From positions 37,919,203 to 37,983,202 of the forward strand of contig NC_092234.1 in assembly GCF_036320965.1 (NCBI RefSeq): 64,000 bases of DNA, given 5' to 3'. The stretch's first letter is position 1. Each line of letters begins with the position of its first letter. The DNA is from Panulirus ornatus (Eukaryota; Arthropoda; Malacostraca; Decapoda; Palinuridae). Made by a program: the position numbers and the translations under genes. The notes beneath the pieces were generated by a model that worked only from the letters and a program-made list of their open reading frames with translations, had not been told where the DNA came from and did not search any database. Below are positions 42,040 through 53,954 of the stretch, one piece after another.

Positions 42040-44680
42040 TAAGAGATGGGCCTTACGTGTGTAAAACCTCCTCACTGTACAGTTCGATAGATGATTACAC
42101 CAACACATTACTGCCATCAGAACCCATGTATAAGAACAGTTCGACTGTTTAACCCAAAACTGCTAAAAAGTTTGCCAATATTTTTAGTTTAAAGTTTTTA
42201 CAGAAAATAGAAAAGAGGGAAACTTAGGTCATAGGAATAGCTAACGTACCGTAACTTGGTGGGACAAGAAACATAATCTCTATATGGGTCATGTTCGGTA
42301 AGGCCAAACCTTCTCTGAGGCAAAGGGAAACCATAAGAAGGGTAAGGAAAAGCATAGTGGGTAAGGGGAGTGGAGGAGAGGTGCATGTGGTGGATGTAGG
42401 GTAAGGGGAGTGTGTGTGTGAGAGGTGTGTGTGGTGGATGTAGGGAAAGGAAATTTGTAGCTTTGTTGTGGCGAGGTAGAAAATACGACCAGCGTCAGAT
42501 GGTTCCGGTCATCACTGGAAGGTTCGTAAGTCAGGAGGGGAGTATATCCCTGGGGCGCCTGCTGTCTACAACCTACTGACACGGAGGATCCAAGATGGTT
42601 CCGGTCATCAGTTAAAACTTGAGTAGCTGCCTCTAGGATTAGGTGAGCCATCCTCGTTCCCTGGATATCTCATATATTTCAGACTTCCTGTCTCACGGAC
42701 ACACACACACACACACATCTTTACATAGTAAACAGGTGTTAGAGTTTCTGATATGATCTTATGCTTGGCATCTCATGTTTGTTATGGTTACTTTTTTTCA
42801 TCTTGGTACGATTATGGTATCTCTATTTTCGATGAACATACTGGTATTCAACGCTTGTAACGCGATATCATTAACCGGGTCAGATTCCGGTGTGCAGGAG
42901 TTTAGAATCTATTTTTTAGACCTGGAGTTGGTAGCTAACTGTTGCTGAGGCTTCACTGTTGAATTGTTAATGTGGCCGACATGAGAGGAATGATATCTTG
43001 CCTCACACCTGGAGAGGGATTATCCACACACCTGGCTGGTTTCTGCCACTCCTGGTCAACCTTTCAACCCCTAACTTCCTTCCCCTACCCCTGGTAAACC
43101 TGTGTGAACCCCTGGCTGGCTTCCTCAAACCATGGCCGGTCTTTCAACCCCAGGCTGGGTATCCCAGCTCTGGCTGCCTTCTAGCTCCTGGTACCAGGCG
43201 TCCCCGCTCCACGCTGCATCCACAGTAAGGTCCTCCATAACTCTCATCTTAGCTGAGTGTAACGTATAGTGTGCAGAGCAGGTCACAGCGATGCGCGTGA
43301 TCTAGTATCTGCTTGATGAACACGCGGAGAAATGAAACACGATAAGTCAAAGTTATATTTTCATGTGATTAATACATCTTCAAGGGAGATACAAGAATGG
43401 GATGTATTCATCATGCGAAAGTGCAGTTCGGACTTATCGTGTTTCACTTTTCCTCGTGGTTATCTGCAAATATAGTGTGTGGTGTGAGCGTATACCACAG
43501 CACGGCCGCGCTGCACCATACATCTACAGAGTCTTCCGTCGCATCATCATATGCTGCTATGCCAACCTGTAGCGTTCCTGGTCACCACAGAACATAAGTC
43601 AGAGTGTTCGATTATCAGATGGGCGAGACTCTTAGTGTGTAATATCTCTGTGGGTTAGGTTCAGAGGCTGGTGAGAGCTCCCTATCTTGTGTTTTTAAAT
43701 TTCTCTTGATTCCAAGGTGTGGATCAGGTACGTAAAGACTCTCAATTCACTGATCCTCAATACATAATATGTTCTTTCTCTTGTGGTTTAACTGTGGACA
43801 GTAAGTTGCCTCGTCAGTTGAGACCACACGTCCGTTTCAGACAGGGCTTTTATTACCTTCTCTCCCATATCATTTGTCTGGCCTCCCCAGCTGCAATATC
43901 GCAGACTATCGATTTCCCCACTGCATCTCTCCATATTTTCTGGGATATATATTTATTTTCCTCTCTCGTCTGATCCTCCAGTTACCGACGCAAGTTCTCC
44001 TCAAGGCCAGGCATTGAATCACTAAAAAGAGAAAACTCCTCACAAGAGAGGATAATAAGGAGTGAAGATAGGAAGTAAAAAGAGTGAGGCGTATATTGCA
44101 CGTCAGGGAAATGTATAAAATCTTGCTCGGTATCATAGTTTTAACGAGATAAAGCAAGACTAGCGACCTTGACACGTCGGGTGTGCAGGTGTGTGGTGTT
44201 CAGTCAAGTGTGGTAAGCAGTGGATATCACTGTGCCTGTGTCTGGCAACAGTGTTAGTGAGGCAGCAGAGAAGCTTCCAGCGGTGTGGCAACACTTATGG
44301 CCGATTGTGGCAACTGGGGCAAAAATATAAACGTCCATGTCGGGTAATATTACGGTGAGGCACTGAGGTGGTGGTGTAAGGCGTCGTAGCAACAGACATC
44401 TTGTCCAGACCAGGTGAAAAAAAATTTTCAGTGCGGCAAAAGAGCAGTCAGCACGAAGTCCCGCGCGACCATTTCCCAAGTAATTCCGGGAACTGGCTGG
44501 TGCCATCTGTATTGTAAGCATCATCGATCTCATGACAAACGTATGAGAACAAAATATGTTTCCCAGATTTGAAAGTCGTCTCCAATATGGCCCTCCTGAC
44601 ATATTGCTTACGTTTTCTGTTTTTCCAGGTGGCTGATGTGATGTATTTGTCATGCCAGAGTGCAGGTAATGGCTCCTAAG
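42040..44680. other. Unassigned sequence
   Basis: Local duplications (gtggtggatgtaggg at about 42389 and 42432; gatggttccggtcatca at about 42498 and 42596) and a short CA run at 42700-42717. The part from 43020 to 43190 has loosely repeated ctggctgg and tttcaacccc words. No gene is supported. Confidence 0.4.
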
Positions 44681-44685
44681 GGTGT

Positions 44686-44790
44686 GTAAATCCTGGTTGT
44701 GGCAGTCGGTTCACATTCAACCTAGCTGTTTATCCACTCCTAGGGGTTGGTCGATAAAATGGGTACCTGGCTAACATAGAGTATGTATAC
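44686..44790 (+). mobile_element. tRNA-derived SINE, 5'-truncated, plus strand
   Basis: It begins at ATCCTGGTTGTGGCAGTCGG, just after where the B box would lie, and keeps the body with GGGGTTGGTCGATAAAATGG and GTACCTGGCTAA. It is the only plus-strand copy found. The tail runs into a TATGTATA-like stretch, next to a LINE. Confidence 0.65.
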
Positions 44791-44804
44791 ATATATTTAT
44801 ATGT

Positions 44805-47039
44805 ATAAAAGAAAGCAGCAGGAGGTCAAGAAAAAGGTGCAAGAGGTGAAAAAGACGGCAAATGAGAGTTTGGGTGAGAGAGTATTAAATTTTAGGGAGA
44901 ATAAGATGTTTTGGAAGGAGTGCGTAAGGTAAGAGATCAAATGAGAACATCGGTGAAGAAGGCTAATGGGGAGATAATAACAAGTGCTGATGAAGTGAGG
45001 AGATGGAGTGAATATTTTGAAGGTGTGTTGAATGTCTTTGTTGATAGAGTGGCAGATATAGGGTGTTTTGGTCGGGGTGGTGTGCGAAGTGAGAGGGTCA
45101 GGAGAATGGTTTAGTGAAAAGAGAAGAGGTAGTGAAAGCTTTGCGGAAGATGAAAGCTAGCAAGGCGACGGGTTTGGATGGTATTGCAGTGGACTATATA
45201 AAAAAAGAGGGTGACTGTGTTGTTGATTGGTTGGTAAGGATATTCACTGTGTGTATGGTTCATGGTGAAGTGCCTGAGGATTGGCGGAATGCTTGCATAG
45301 TGCCATTGTACATAGGCAAAGGGGATAAAGGTGAGTGTTCAGATTACATAGGCAGAAGTTTGTTGAGTATTCCTGGGAAATTATATGGGAGGGTATTGAT
45401 TGAGAGGGTAAAAGCATGTACAGAGCATCAGATTGGGGAAGAGCAGTATGGTTTCAGAAGTGGTGGAGGATGTATGGATTAGGTGTTAGCTTTGAAGAAT
45501 GTATGTGATAAATACTTAGAAAAACAAATGGATTTGTATGTAGCATTTATGGATCTGGAGAAGGCATATGATAAGGTTGATAGAGATGCTTTGTGGAAAG
45601 TATAAAGAGTATATGGTGTGGGAGGTAATGTGCTAGAAGCAGTAAAAGTTTTTATCAAGGATGTAAGGCATGTGTACGAGTAAGAAGAGAGGAAAGTGAT
45701 TGGTTCTCATTGAATGTCGGTTTGCGGTAGGGGTTCATGATGTCTCCATGGTTGTTAAATTTGTTTATGGATGGGGTGGTTAGGGAGGTGAATGCTAGAG
45801 TTTTGGAGAGGGGCAAGTATGCAGTCTGTTGTGGATGAGAGGGCTTAGGAAGTGAGTCAGTTGTTGTTCGCCGGTGATACAGCGCTGGTGACTGATTCGG
45901 GTGAGAAACTGCCGAAGTTGGTGACTGAGTTTGGTAATGTGTGTGAAAGAAGAAAGTTTAGAGTAAATGTGAATAAGAGCAAGGTTATTTGGTTCAGTGG
46001 GGTTGAGGGACAAGTTAATTGGGAGGTAAGTTTAAATGGAGAAAAGCTGGAGGAAGTAAAGTGTTCTAGATATCTGAGTGGACTTAGCAGCGGATGGAAC
46101 CATGGAAGCGGAAGTGAGTCACAGGTTGGGGGAGGAGACGAAGGTTCTGGGAGCGATGAAGAATGTATGGCAGGCGAGAACGTTGTCTCGGAATGCAAAA
46201 ATGGGTATGTTAGAAAGAATAGTGGTTCTAACAATGTTATATGGTTGCGAGGTATGGGATATAGATAAGGTTGTGCGGAGGACGGTGGATGTGTTGGAAA
46301 TGAAATATTTGAGGGCAATATGTGGTGTGAGGTGGTTTGATCGAAAAAGTAATGAAAGGGTAAGAGAGATGTTTAGTAATAAAAATAGTGTGGTTGAGAG
46401 AGTAGAGGAGGGTGTGATGAAATGTTTTGGACGCATGGAGAGAATGGGTAAAGATTGACAAAGAGGATATATGTGTCAGAGGTGGAGGGAAGAAGGAGAA
46501 GTGGGAGACCAAATTGGAGGTGGAAGGATGGAGTGAAAAAGATCTTGAGCGATTGGGGCATGAACATACAGGAGGGTGAGAGACGTGCAAGGAATAGAGT
46601 GAATTGGAACGATATGGTATACCAGGGACGACTTGATGTCAGTGGATTGAAGCAGGGCATGTGAAGCGTCTGGGGTAAACCATGGAAAGGCTGTGGGGCC
46701 TGGATGTGGAAAGGGAGCTGTGGTTTCGGTGCATTACACATGACAGCTAGAGACTGAGTGTGAACGAATGTGGCCTTTTTCGTCTGTTCCTAGCGCTGCT
46801 TCACTCGGGGGGGATGCTATTTCTTGTGTGGCGGGGTGGCGACGAGAATGGATGAAGGCAGCAAGTATGACTATGTACATGTGTATGTCTGTATATGTAT
46901 GTATACGTTGAAATGTATAGGTATGTTAGGTATGTATATGTGTGGGGGTTTATGTATATGCATGCGTATGTAGGTGGGTTGGGCCATTCTTTCGTCTGTC
47001 TCTTGCGCTACCTCGCTAACGCGGGACACAGCGACAAAG

Positions 47040-47040
<1 letters not shown>
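44805..47040 (+). mobile_element. RTE-like LINE lacking the endonuclease
   Basis: A 5'-truncated copy starts upstream of the RT at KKAAGGQ-like sequence and runs through RT and the long-type 3' untranslated region, with a degenerate first hairpin near 46791-46846 and the terminal hairpin at 47003-47040. Stops occur near 45114, 45480, 45605 and in the C-terminal half, so it is inactive. Confidence 0.9.
44911..46650 (+). pseudogene. LINE reverse transcriptase with altered catalytic motif
   Basis: Pieces in order: VRRWSEYFEGVLN, EVVKALRKMKASKATGLDGI, HGEVPEDWRNACIVPLYIGK, a RSLLSIPGKLYGRVLIERV block, EEQYGFRSGGGC, MDLEKAYDKVDRDALWKV, then FMDGVVREVNARV. At 45867-45878 the usual FADD reads FAGD, so a catalytic aspartate is lost. 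Later come NVNKSKVIWFSGVEG, VLTMLYGCEVWDIDKVVRR and SGRPNWRWKDGVKKILSDWG. Frameshifts near 45830, 46075 and 46455 add to the stops. Confidence 0.88.

Positions 47041-47044
<4 letters not shown>

Positions 47045-47114
<70 letters not shown>
47045..47114. repeat. (AT)n microsatellite
   Basis: About 34 AT units following the LINE terminal hairpin. Confidence 0.98.
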
Positions 47115-47115
<1 letters not shown>

Positions 47116-47275
47116 CGTTAATGAGATGGCCTCGATTAGGGAAGTGGAACTCTCCTTTGATCAGTGTCAATATGTTGAATGAATTCCAGCGGACACCTCT
47201 GGTGGAGTGCTTCAGTCTCTGAGGAAAAAGATTTGATGAATAAAGAGCAGTAATCCAGGTCATATCATTAACGCT

Positions 47276-47422
47276 GTTTATCCACCAACCTTTAGGGGAG
47301 GATGAACAGCTAGGTTGACTGTGGACCAACTACCGCAAACAAGCTTCGAACCTTTGGTGCCAGACTTCTGACGGCGTGTGAATACGCTACAGTCAGCCAC
47401 GCCAACCGCCACAGCACGGAGG
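47276..47422 (-). mobile_element. tRNA-derived SINE, copy 4
   Basis: The minus strand carries the B-box-like GGTTCGAAGCTTG at 47343-47355 and the head GGCGGTTGGCGTGGCTGAC. The body faces 47280. It is tail-to-tail with the upstream LINE, separated by about 160 bases. Confidence 0.62.
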
Positions 47423-47424
47423 TC

Positions 47425-48115
47425 CGTGACGTAGTGACACCTGTCATCGTATCATGAGTTACCAAGCGATGTGATGCATTCGGTGAGCACAGACGGTGGT
47501 GGGTGAGGGCGAGAGGTTGAGCATGGAGCTGGGTGCTGGTGGCACAGTGGGCAGGGATAGTGATTGCTCTCGAGTTAATCCTACACAGACGTGGGTCTTG
47601 GTTCTATCCTCGAACACAGTTGGTCTACAGAATTGCTCATGTGAAAAAGATTGTAGTTCTGATTGTATTTATTGGTCTTGAATAATTATACTTTCGAAAT
47701 TGATACTTGTTTTTGGCTGACACTGTAGACCCAGGTCACAAAGTTCTTAATGTGGTTGAAAGTATTAAAGTATCAAAATAAAACATCACGGAAACGTATT
47801 GAAGTCTGAGCTGGCAATAAGATCTATATTCACGTGAAACATATGTTTTTGAAGCATACGTTTTTGATCATCCATGATGTATGTATTGGGAACTTCAGAA
47901 ATATGTTTCAGAGCGATGTTAGAGGTGGGTTCCCCCTCCCCCCTGCAACTGTGGTGCATCTATTGATATTGGAGACCTTAAAGCAGAAACGAAGCGACTG
48001 ACGACAAGAGGTGCTTTGGCAAGCTAGTGAGAGGGAATCCACGTTACTAGCAAGGTGTGATGTTTTGTATTGGCTGGAAGAGATGGTAGACAAGGGATAG
48101 ATTGTACTTGGTAGT
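47425..48115. other. No recognisable feature
   Basis: Unassigned sequence with no supported gene. Confidence 0.4.
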
Positions 48116-48117
48116 AA

Positions 48118-48175
48118 TCTGTCTGTCTGTCTGTATGTATGTATGTCTCTGTCGGTCTGTCTGTCTGTATGTATG

Positions 48176-48256
<81 letters not shown>
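48118..48256. repeat. Mixed (TCTG)n, (TATG)n and (CT)n microsatellite
   Basis: GTCTGTCTGTCTGTATGTAT-type units appear twice, followed by about 38 CT units. Confidence 0.97.
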
Positions 48257-48258
<2 letters not shown>

Positions 48259-48699
48259 CATTCATTAGAAAAACCTCCGATGTAGATAAGTTCTTCGTTT
48301 AATTTTTCGTATTGAGCGAGGTTTGTACACGTTTAAAAGTTTTGACTTTAACGCAGTTTCAAAAATGCGACTAAGTTCATTACAGCCACAAGTTCGACCG
48401 ACGCCTGGTGATGCTGGGACGTTGGAACGCGAATTCGTCTCGCTTTCTCGAGTCCCACCCAGAGTCATGACCGCAACTAGATTTTCGCACTGGCGAATTG
48501 GACCGTGAGTCACAGCCTCTGTGTTACTGACTCGTGTGAATTCCTCTATAGAGGTGAGTCAGAATACAGAACAGTATCGATATCTGAAGCTGATTTGTGT
48601 GTAGAGTCGAACGAATAGTCAAATGTCGAGCCATTTTAGAACAGAATTTCAGTTCATAATTCTATGTGCTTTCCTAGAAAAGAGTTATGTGAATCAGAT

Positions 48700-48965
48700 G
48701 CATAGAGTGATTCGTGTGTATCATTGGCCAGGATACAGTGATTCATGAGGCTTCAGGAACCAGAATTCATGCGTATCATGAGCAAGGATACAGTGACTCA
48801 TATTTTTCATGAGTGATTCACGCGTATCTTGAGACAGGATACAGTGATTCATATGTTTTATTAGTCAAGATACGGTGATTCATGTGCATCATGAGTCAAG
48901 ATACGGTGATTCATGAGTCATGAGTCAAGGTACGGTGATTCATGAGTATCATGAGTGCAGTAACA
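48700..48965. repeat. Diverged minisatellite, about 30-45 bp units
   Basis: Six to eight imperfect copies of ATACGGTGATTCATGAGTAT with atcatgagtcaag. Unit length varies. The last three copies are the most regular. Confidence 0.8.
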
Positions 48966-49072
48966 GTGGGTCAGAGTGAGCTGTCTCTGTAACTAACACT
49001 TCCTGTCTCCTTCCTGACCTGAGAAGCTGGCGTGAGTCTCGGGGGTAAGTCTTAGGTCATGGTTCAGTCTTC

Positions 49073-49190
49073 CATCCTGGCACACCAAACCTCCATCCTC
49101 CACTACCATCCTGGCACACCAAACCTCCATCCTCCACTACCATCCTGGCACACCAAACCTCCATCCTCCACTACCATCCTGGCACACCAA
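49073..49190. repeat. 34-bp minisatellite, three to four units
   Basis: Units of CATCCTGGCACACCAAACCT followed by ccatcctccactac, nearly identical. Confidence 0.97.
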
Positions 49191-49199
49191 GCCCTCAGA

Positions 49200-50535
49200 A
49201 CAGATCAGACTCATCATTGCGTCAGAGCTGAGGAATATCAGATGAAGATAAAGTCAGACTTAAAGTAATATGTACAAGTTTAGATGGACTGCATCTGTAG
49301 TTAACGCTAAAGAGCTGGGATTATAAGATCTTGCAAGGGAAAATGCATAAAAGTTGGTTGAGTTGAGGAGACCAGACTTGTTAGAGAGAGAAGATCTCAC
49401 CCGTCCTGTCTACACAGGAGCAGCAACGAGGAGAAAGAGAGAGGAGGAAGAGGATTGACCCCTCTCGATAAGAGACCCAGCCTAAGTATTATGATACACC
49501 GGAAGATGGCCGTTCAGATAATCCATAATAAGAAGGCTAACTACAGGAAAGACGTGCGTAGAGATTTTCTTAACACATAATCCTCAGAGAATTTTCATCG
49601 AGCCGGAACATGTTTACAGTGAAAACAATGAATTTACGCTCGGATGGTACATGGACGAGTACAACACACGCTTCTCGCAAGTGATGAATTGCTATTGATA
49701 AAGGATCTCAGATACAGACCAGGAAACGGAGAGTCCTGCGTTCGTAGAGATTATTCAGGAAAATTTCCTATACCTTTTTCCTGTTTTCCTGCTTCATACA
49801 CTGAACACACCAGGCAAACATACTGATACACCACACATTTGCCTTACGTCATTATTTCTTTATCTTCACGACTTCAGTTACAGTTTTCAAGTCATCCATT
49901 TTCATTGCTCTTATTTTCTGTATATCCTACACATGACAGCTGGGATATTAAGAATATCATACTCGACACCAGAAGAAAAAAGTGAACATATAATGATACA
50001 GTTTGTGTGGTAAAGAAATAGAAAAGGGCAAACTCAAATAGGAGATGTAACCATGGCAACTACACTAAACTCAACATTTTCTGTGGGAACCTAACCTGGA
50101 AAAATGGAGTTCAGGAACCATTTGTGGTGAAAGCTTCTCTGATATTTACGCTGAAGGAGTAAGAGTACGAATTCCTGTAGCATCAAACACAGATGGTAAG
50201 GTTGAGAAAGAGGGAGGAGTGGTTCAGGAAAACTTTCAAAAAGCGAGGAAGCTACGCGATGGGCTGTGACGAAGATATAGGTGGCATTCCAACCAGCCAG
50301 CATATATAAGGTATAAGAGAGCAACGAACGAATACTCGCAGTAGGATAAGAAAGAAGGAACGGAGAAATTATGAAGGTAGAAAGAAAAGAAAGAATAAAA
50401 GTTTTAAAGAGAGAAAAAAGAAATAACAGAGAAATAACAGAGAAATGTAACAAAAGATATCGTGGCCTGGTCGAGGGATAACCCAAAACTTTCTCATAAA
50501 TTCATTAGGGGGAGATTGTCAGTTAAGGAACAGCT
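49200..50535. other. No recognisable feature
   Basis: Unassigned. An A/G-rich stretch lies at 50330-50460. No gene is supported. Confidence 0.4.
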
Positions 50536-50539
50536 AATC

Positions 50540-52360
50540 ACATAATGGGTTCGGAGGGAAGAGTTATGGAGGAGGATGGTATGAGGATACGTGAGGAACT
50601 GACTGACGAGTTGGAAAGTGTTTTCGCATTGGAAGTCACAATAACCCCAGCACCAGTGAGATGGAATGGGAAGGAGGTACTAGAGGGCATTGAGGTATCT
50701 ATAGAAAATATAAACAAAATGCTGAATGATCTTGACCCATACAAGACTTCTGGTCCTGATGAAATATCTCTATACTTGCTGAAGGTGTGTGCAGATGCAC
50801 GTAACACGGCGTTGGAAATGGCCAAGATGTTCCTGGAGAAAGGTGAAGTGGTAATGGAGTGGAAGAAGCAAACGTCTTACCTATTTGTAGAGAGGATAAT
50901 GCTAAGCTACAGACCGGTCTTCCTAGGAGTGTGATCTGTCAGGTACTGGAAAAGATGAGCAGGAAGCAACTGGGTGACATCCTGTAGAGGAGTAACCACA
51001 TTGAGTTACAGTACTGCTCTAGGGGAAGGTTGTCATGCGTAATGAACCCCTTACATTTCTACATGCAAGTTATGTTTTCGACGAATGATATGGTTGGGTA
51101 GATCGTCTGGATCTGCAGTGCCAGAAAGCATTTGGTAGTGCACCACAGAGACTGGTGAAGAAGCTGCATCTTCAGGCAGGAATAATGAGTGACTACCTCA
51201 GTAATAAAAGATTATCTTAGTGGATAGAGAAAAGGATGAAAGTCAAAGAAGTCTTCTCGGACTGGGATAAGGTCACCAGAAGCGTGCCATGTATATATGT
51301 GTGTGTGCGTATATGTATGTGCGTATATTTGTATATATTTGTATATGTATACTTTTGCTTTTTGGTTAGAATTAATTTCTAAGATAGAATATTCTAATCT
51401 ATATTAAGAGCGCTGAATAGCCTTAGAAGCTCCAGTGATTGGCTTATAAGACTAAGTTTTATAATCTAATTCGAACCAGGAGCGTGCCATAGGAATATGT
51501 CCTGGGGCCATTGATTTTCCGAATCTGTGTGAAAGACTTGCAGGAAGAACTGGATTCCTATCTAAATACTTTTGCTCATGAGGGAAGTGAGAAGCGAAGA
51601 CGATTGCATCGAGCGTGCATGGTTGATGAAATTCAACCCGAATAAACGTAAAGTAATGAAGATGGTGTACACGAAAGAAGGTCCCGATATGAATATTATG
51701 TAGCGAGAAATAAGCTGCAGGAATCTGCTCCCGAGTGAGCCTTAAAAGTAACATTATTCCCAACCTGTCGTAAGTCCCACTTTAGGAGAATACTAAATGA
51801 GGTAAGCTGTCTGCTGGCAAATATTAGATTATCATTCAAGTATGTAGACATATTCAGGAAGCTGATGACGCCTTATTTTAGGTCATGAGTAGAATTTTCT
51901 TCTCAAGCTTAGTTGAAATGCACAAAAGATAAAGAACTAACGGAGAGAGTGCAGAATAAGGCGACAAAAATGGTATTGGAATAACGAGAACTGAGTTACA
52001 GGGAAAGGTTAGAGGTCTTAGATTTGTCCACCATGGAAGCAAGAAGGATATGGGTAAACCTGATTACAAGCAAAAACTTTTCTTATCTGTTTTCATGATG
52101 GCAGTCAACAGTTCTTCGAAAGTTTCTTATCTCTTTTCATGTTGGCAGTCAACAGTTCTTCGAAAGTTACAAGGATAGAACAACCAGAGACCATACCATG
52201 AAATTAAGTAAGAAACTTTTTCGAAGAATGTAAAAAAGTACTTTAATGATATGGGTAGTGAGTGCTTGGAATAAAAGGAATTATGAGACTGTGATTGTGG
52301 GTAGTATAAACAAGTGTAAAGAGTTTTATGATTGTAAAGAAATCCAAGTGATGGGATCCC
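50540..52360 (+). mobile_element. CR1/L2-like LINE, interrupted by a SINE-like insertion
   Basis: The plus strand begins in the RT fingers (INKMLNDLDPYKTSGPDEIS, YLLKVCADARNTALEMAKMF, EKGEVVMEWKKQ) and continues in shifted frames with a QVLEKMSRKQL-like block, WDKVTRSVP, then after the insertion an ICPGAIDF block and an NLCERLAGRT block. Next come LMKFNPNKRKVMKM, LLANIRLSFKYVDIFRKLMT, a VQNKATKMVLE block, SYRERLEVLDLSTMEARRI and a FYDCKEIQVMGSH-like tail. Many stops. The endonuclease is missing. Confidence 0.75.
51291..51480 (-). mobile_element. SINE-like insertion with target site duplication
   Basis: AGCGTGCCAT occurs at 51281-51290 and 51481-51490; with one mismatch the match extends to 16 bp (accag, then a or g, then agcgtgccat), in which case the insert is 51291-51474. 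On the minus strand the insert begins near a B-box-like GGTTCGAATTAG and ends in a TATATACGC-rich tail. It splits the RT motif that normally reads SGVPQG..LGP.. A 5'-truncated tRNA SINE is the best guess. It does not share the body of the main SINE family here. Confidence 0.7.
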
Positions 52361-52411
52361 ACGAGTGTAAGCCTCCCCCACCCTCCCCCAGTACTGTACA
52401 GATTGGTATTA

Positions 52412-52451
52412 CACACACACACACACACCACACACACACACACACACACCA

Positions 52452-52487
<36 letters not shown>
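52412..52487. repeat. Interrupted (CA)n microsatellite
   Basis: CA runs broken by CC doublets at three places. Confidence 0.97.
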
Positions 52488-52488
<1 letters not shown>

Positions 52489-52489
<1 letters not shown>

Positions 52490-53110
52490 TGGAGGCATGG
52501 GCTATAGTAAGGGTTGTACGGAGGAGGATGGATCTGTTGGAAATGAAATGTTTGAAGACGATGGTGTGAGTTGGTTTGATCGAGTAAGTAATGAAAGGGT
52601 TAGAGAGATGTATGGTAATAAAAGAGTGTGTTTGAGAGAGCAGAAGAGTGTCTGTTGAAATAGTTTGGACATATTGAAAGAACGAGTGAGGAAAGATTGA
52701 CAAAGAGGACATATGTGTCAGAAGTGGAGGGAACAAGGAGAAGCGGGAGACCAAATTGGAGGTGAAAGGATGGAGTGAAAAAGATTTTGAGCGTTTGGGG
52801 CCTGAACATGCAGGAGGGTGAAAGGCGTGCACGGACTAAAGTGGATTGGAATGATGCGGTATACCGGGGTCGACGTGCTGTCAATGGACTGAACCAGGGA
52901 ATGTGAAGCGTCTGGGGTAAACCATGGATATGTCTGTGGGGTCTGAATGTGAATAGGGAGCTGTGGTTTCGGTGCATTGCATAGGACAGCTAGATAATGA
53001 GTGTGAGTGGATGTGGCCTTTTTCATGTTTTCTGGCGCTACCTCGCTTACGCAAGGGGTGGCGATGCTCTTTCATGTGTTGCGGGGTGGCGCCGGTAATG
53101 GATAAAGGTG
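52489..53110 (+). mobile_element. RTE-like LINE 3' end fragment
   Basis: Starts abruptly at the EAWA block of the RT C-terminal domain (LEAWAIVRVVRRRMDLLEMK), joined directly to the CA microsatellite. Then in broken frames come WFDRVSNERV, a TKRTYVSEVEGTRRSGRPNW block and LNMQEGERRA. The long-type 3' untranslated region follows from about 52905, with an internal hairpin at 53034-53075. At least one stop (near 52658) and frameshifts are present. Confidence 0.88.
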
Positions 53111-53129
53111 AGCAAGTATAGATATGTAC

Positions 53130-53364
<235 letters not shown>

Positions 53365-53411
53365 TGCGTGTGTGTGTATGTGTATATGAGTGAATGGGTC
53401 TTTGTTTGTCT

Positions 53412-53447
53412 GTATCCTGGCGCTACCTTGCTATTGCGGGAAACGGC
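53412..53447 (+). other. LINE 3' terminal hairpin fused to a SINE
   Basis: GGCGCTACCTTGCTATTGCG followed by GGAAACGGCGAT is the LINE end hairpin, here joined with no AT tract to the tail of a minus-strand SINE (GACCAGCCCTTAGAG). Confidence 0.7.
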
Positions 53448-53562
53448 GATCGACCAGCCCTTAGAGATGGATGACCAACTGGGTTCACTGCAGATCAGCT
53501 GCCGCATCCAGGATTCGAACCTATGCGCTCGACCCTTGGCAGATTTCTCCGCTCGAGGTACA
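53448..53562 (-). mobile_element. tRNA-derived SINE, copy 5, head truncated or diverged
   Basis: The minus-strand B box GGTTCGAATCC lies at 53511-53521 and is the best match to the polymerase III consensus among the copies. The body lies toward 53450. Confidence 0.62.
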
Positions 53563-53569
53563 CCTCAAA

Positions 53570-53950
53570 GGTAAAGTTTCCTTTGGCGAGTCTGTGCTAT
53601 CTGTAGTACAGTTTCGTCAAAGAACTCACTCCAGAGAAGTCTACATTTCACTCCTACTGGAAGCAGCGCAGCCTTAGGTTGCAGGAGCCTTCAGAAAGAT
53701 CTTCTGTAACACTAGGGCTCTCCATAAAATAATTTCTGAGGTAATGATATATTAAAAAAAGACGAACTCGTGGTGTTACCGGACTCCGCCGGCTTGAGGC
53801 TGCTTTGCTAGTAAGGAGTCACCTTTGGCGAGGCTGTATCACTGGGAGTACATTCTCGTGAGAGATATTCTCACTCTAAAGGAGTTGCCTTTTCCCAGCT
53901 GCTGGAAACGACGCAGCCTTAGACCTTTAGAAAGGTGTTAGGCACCACCT
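53570..53950. repeat. Old duplication of about 130 bp, 245 bp apart
   Basis: 53577-53710 and 53823-53950 share TTTGGCGAGxCTGT, agtaca, actc, ctggaa and cgCAGCCTTAG in the same order. It is strongly diverged. Function unknown. Confidence 0.55.
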
Positions 53951-53954
53951 GACC

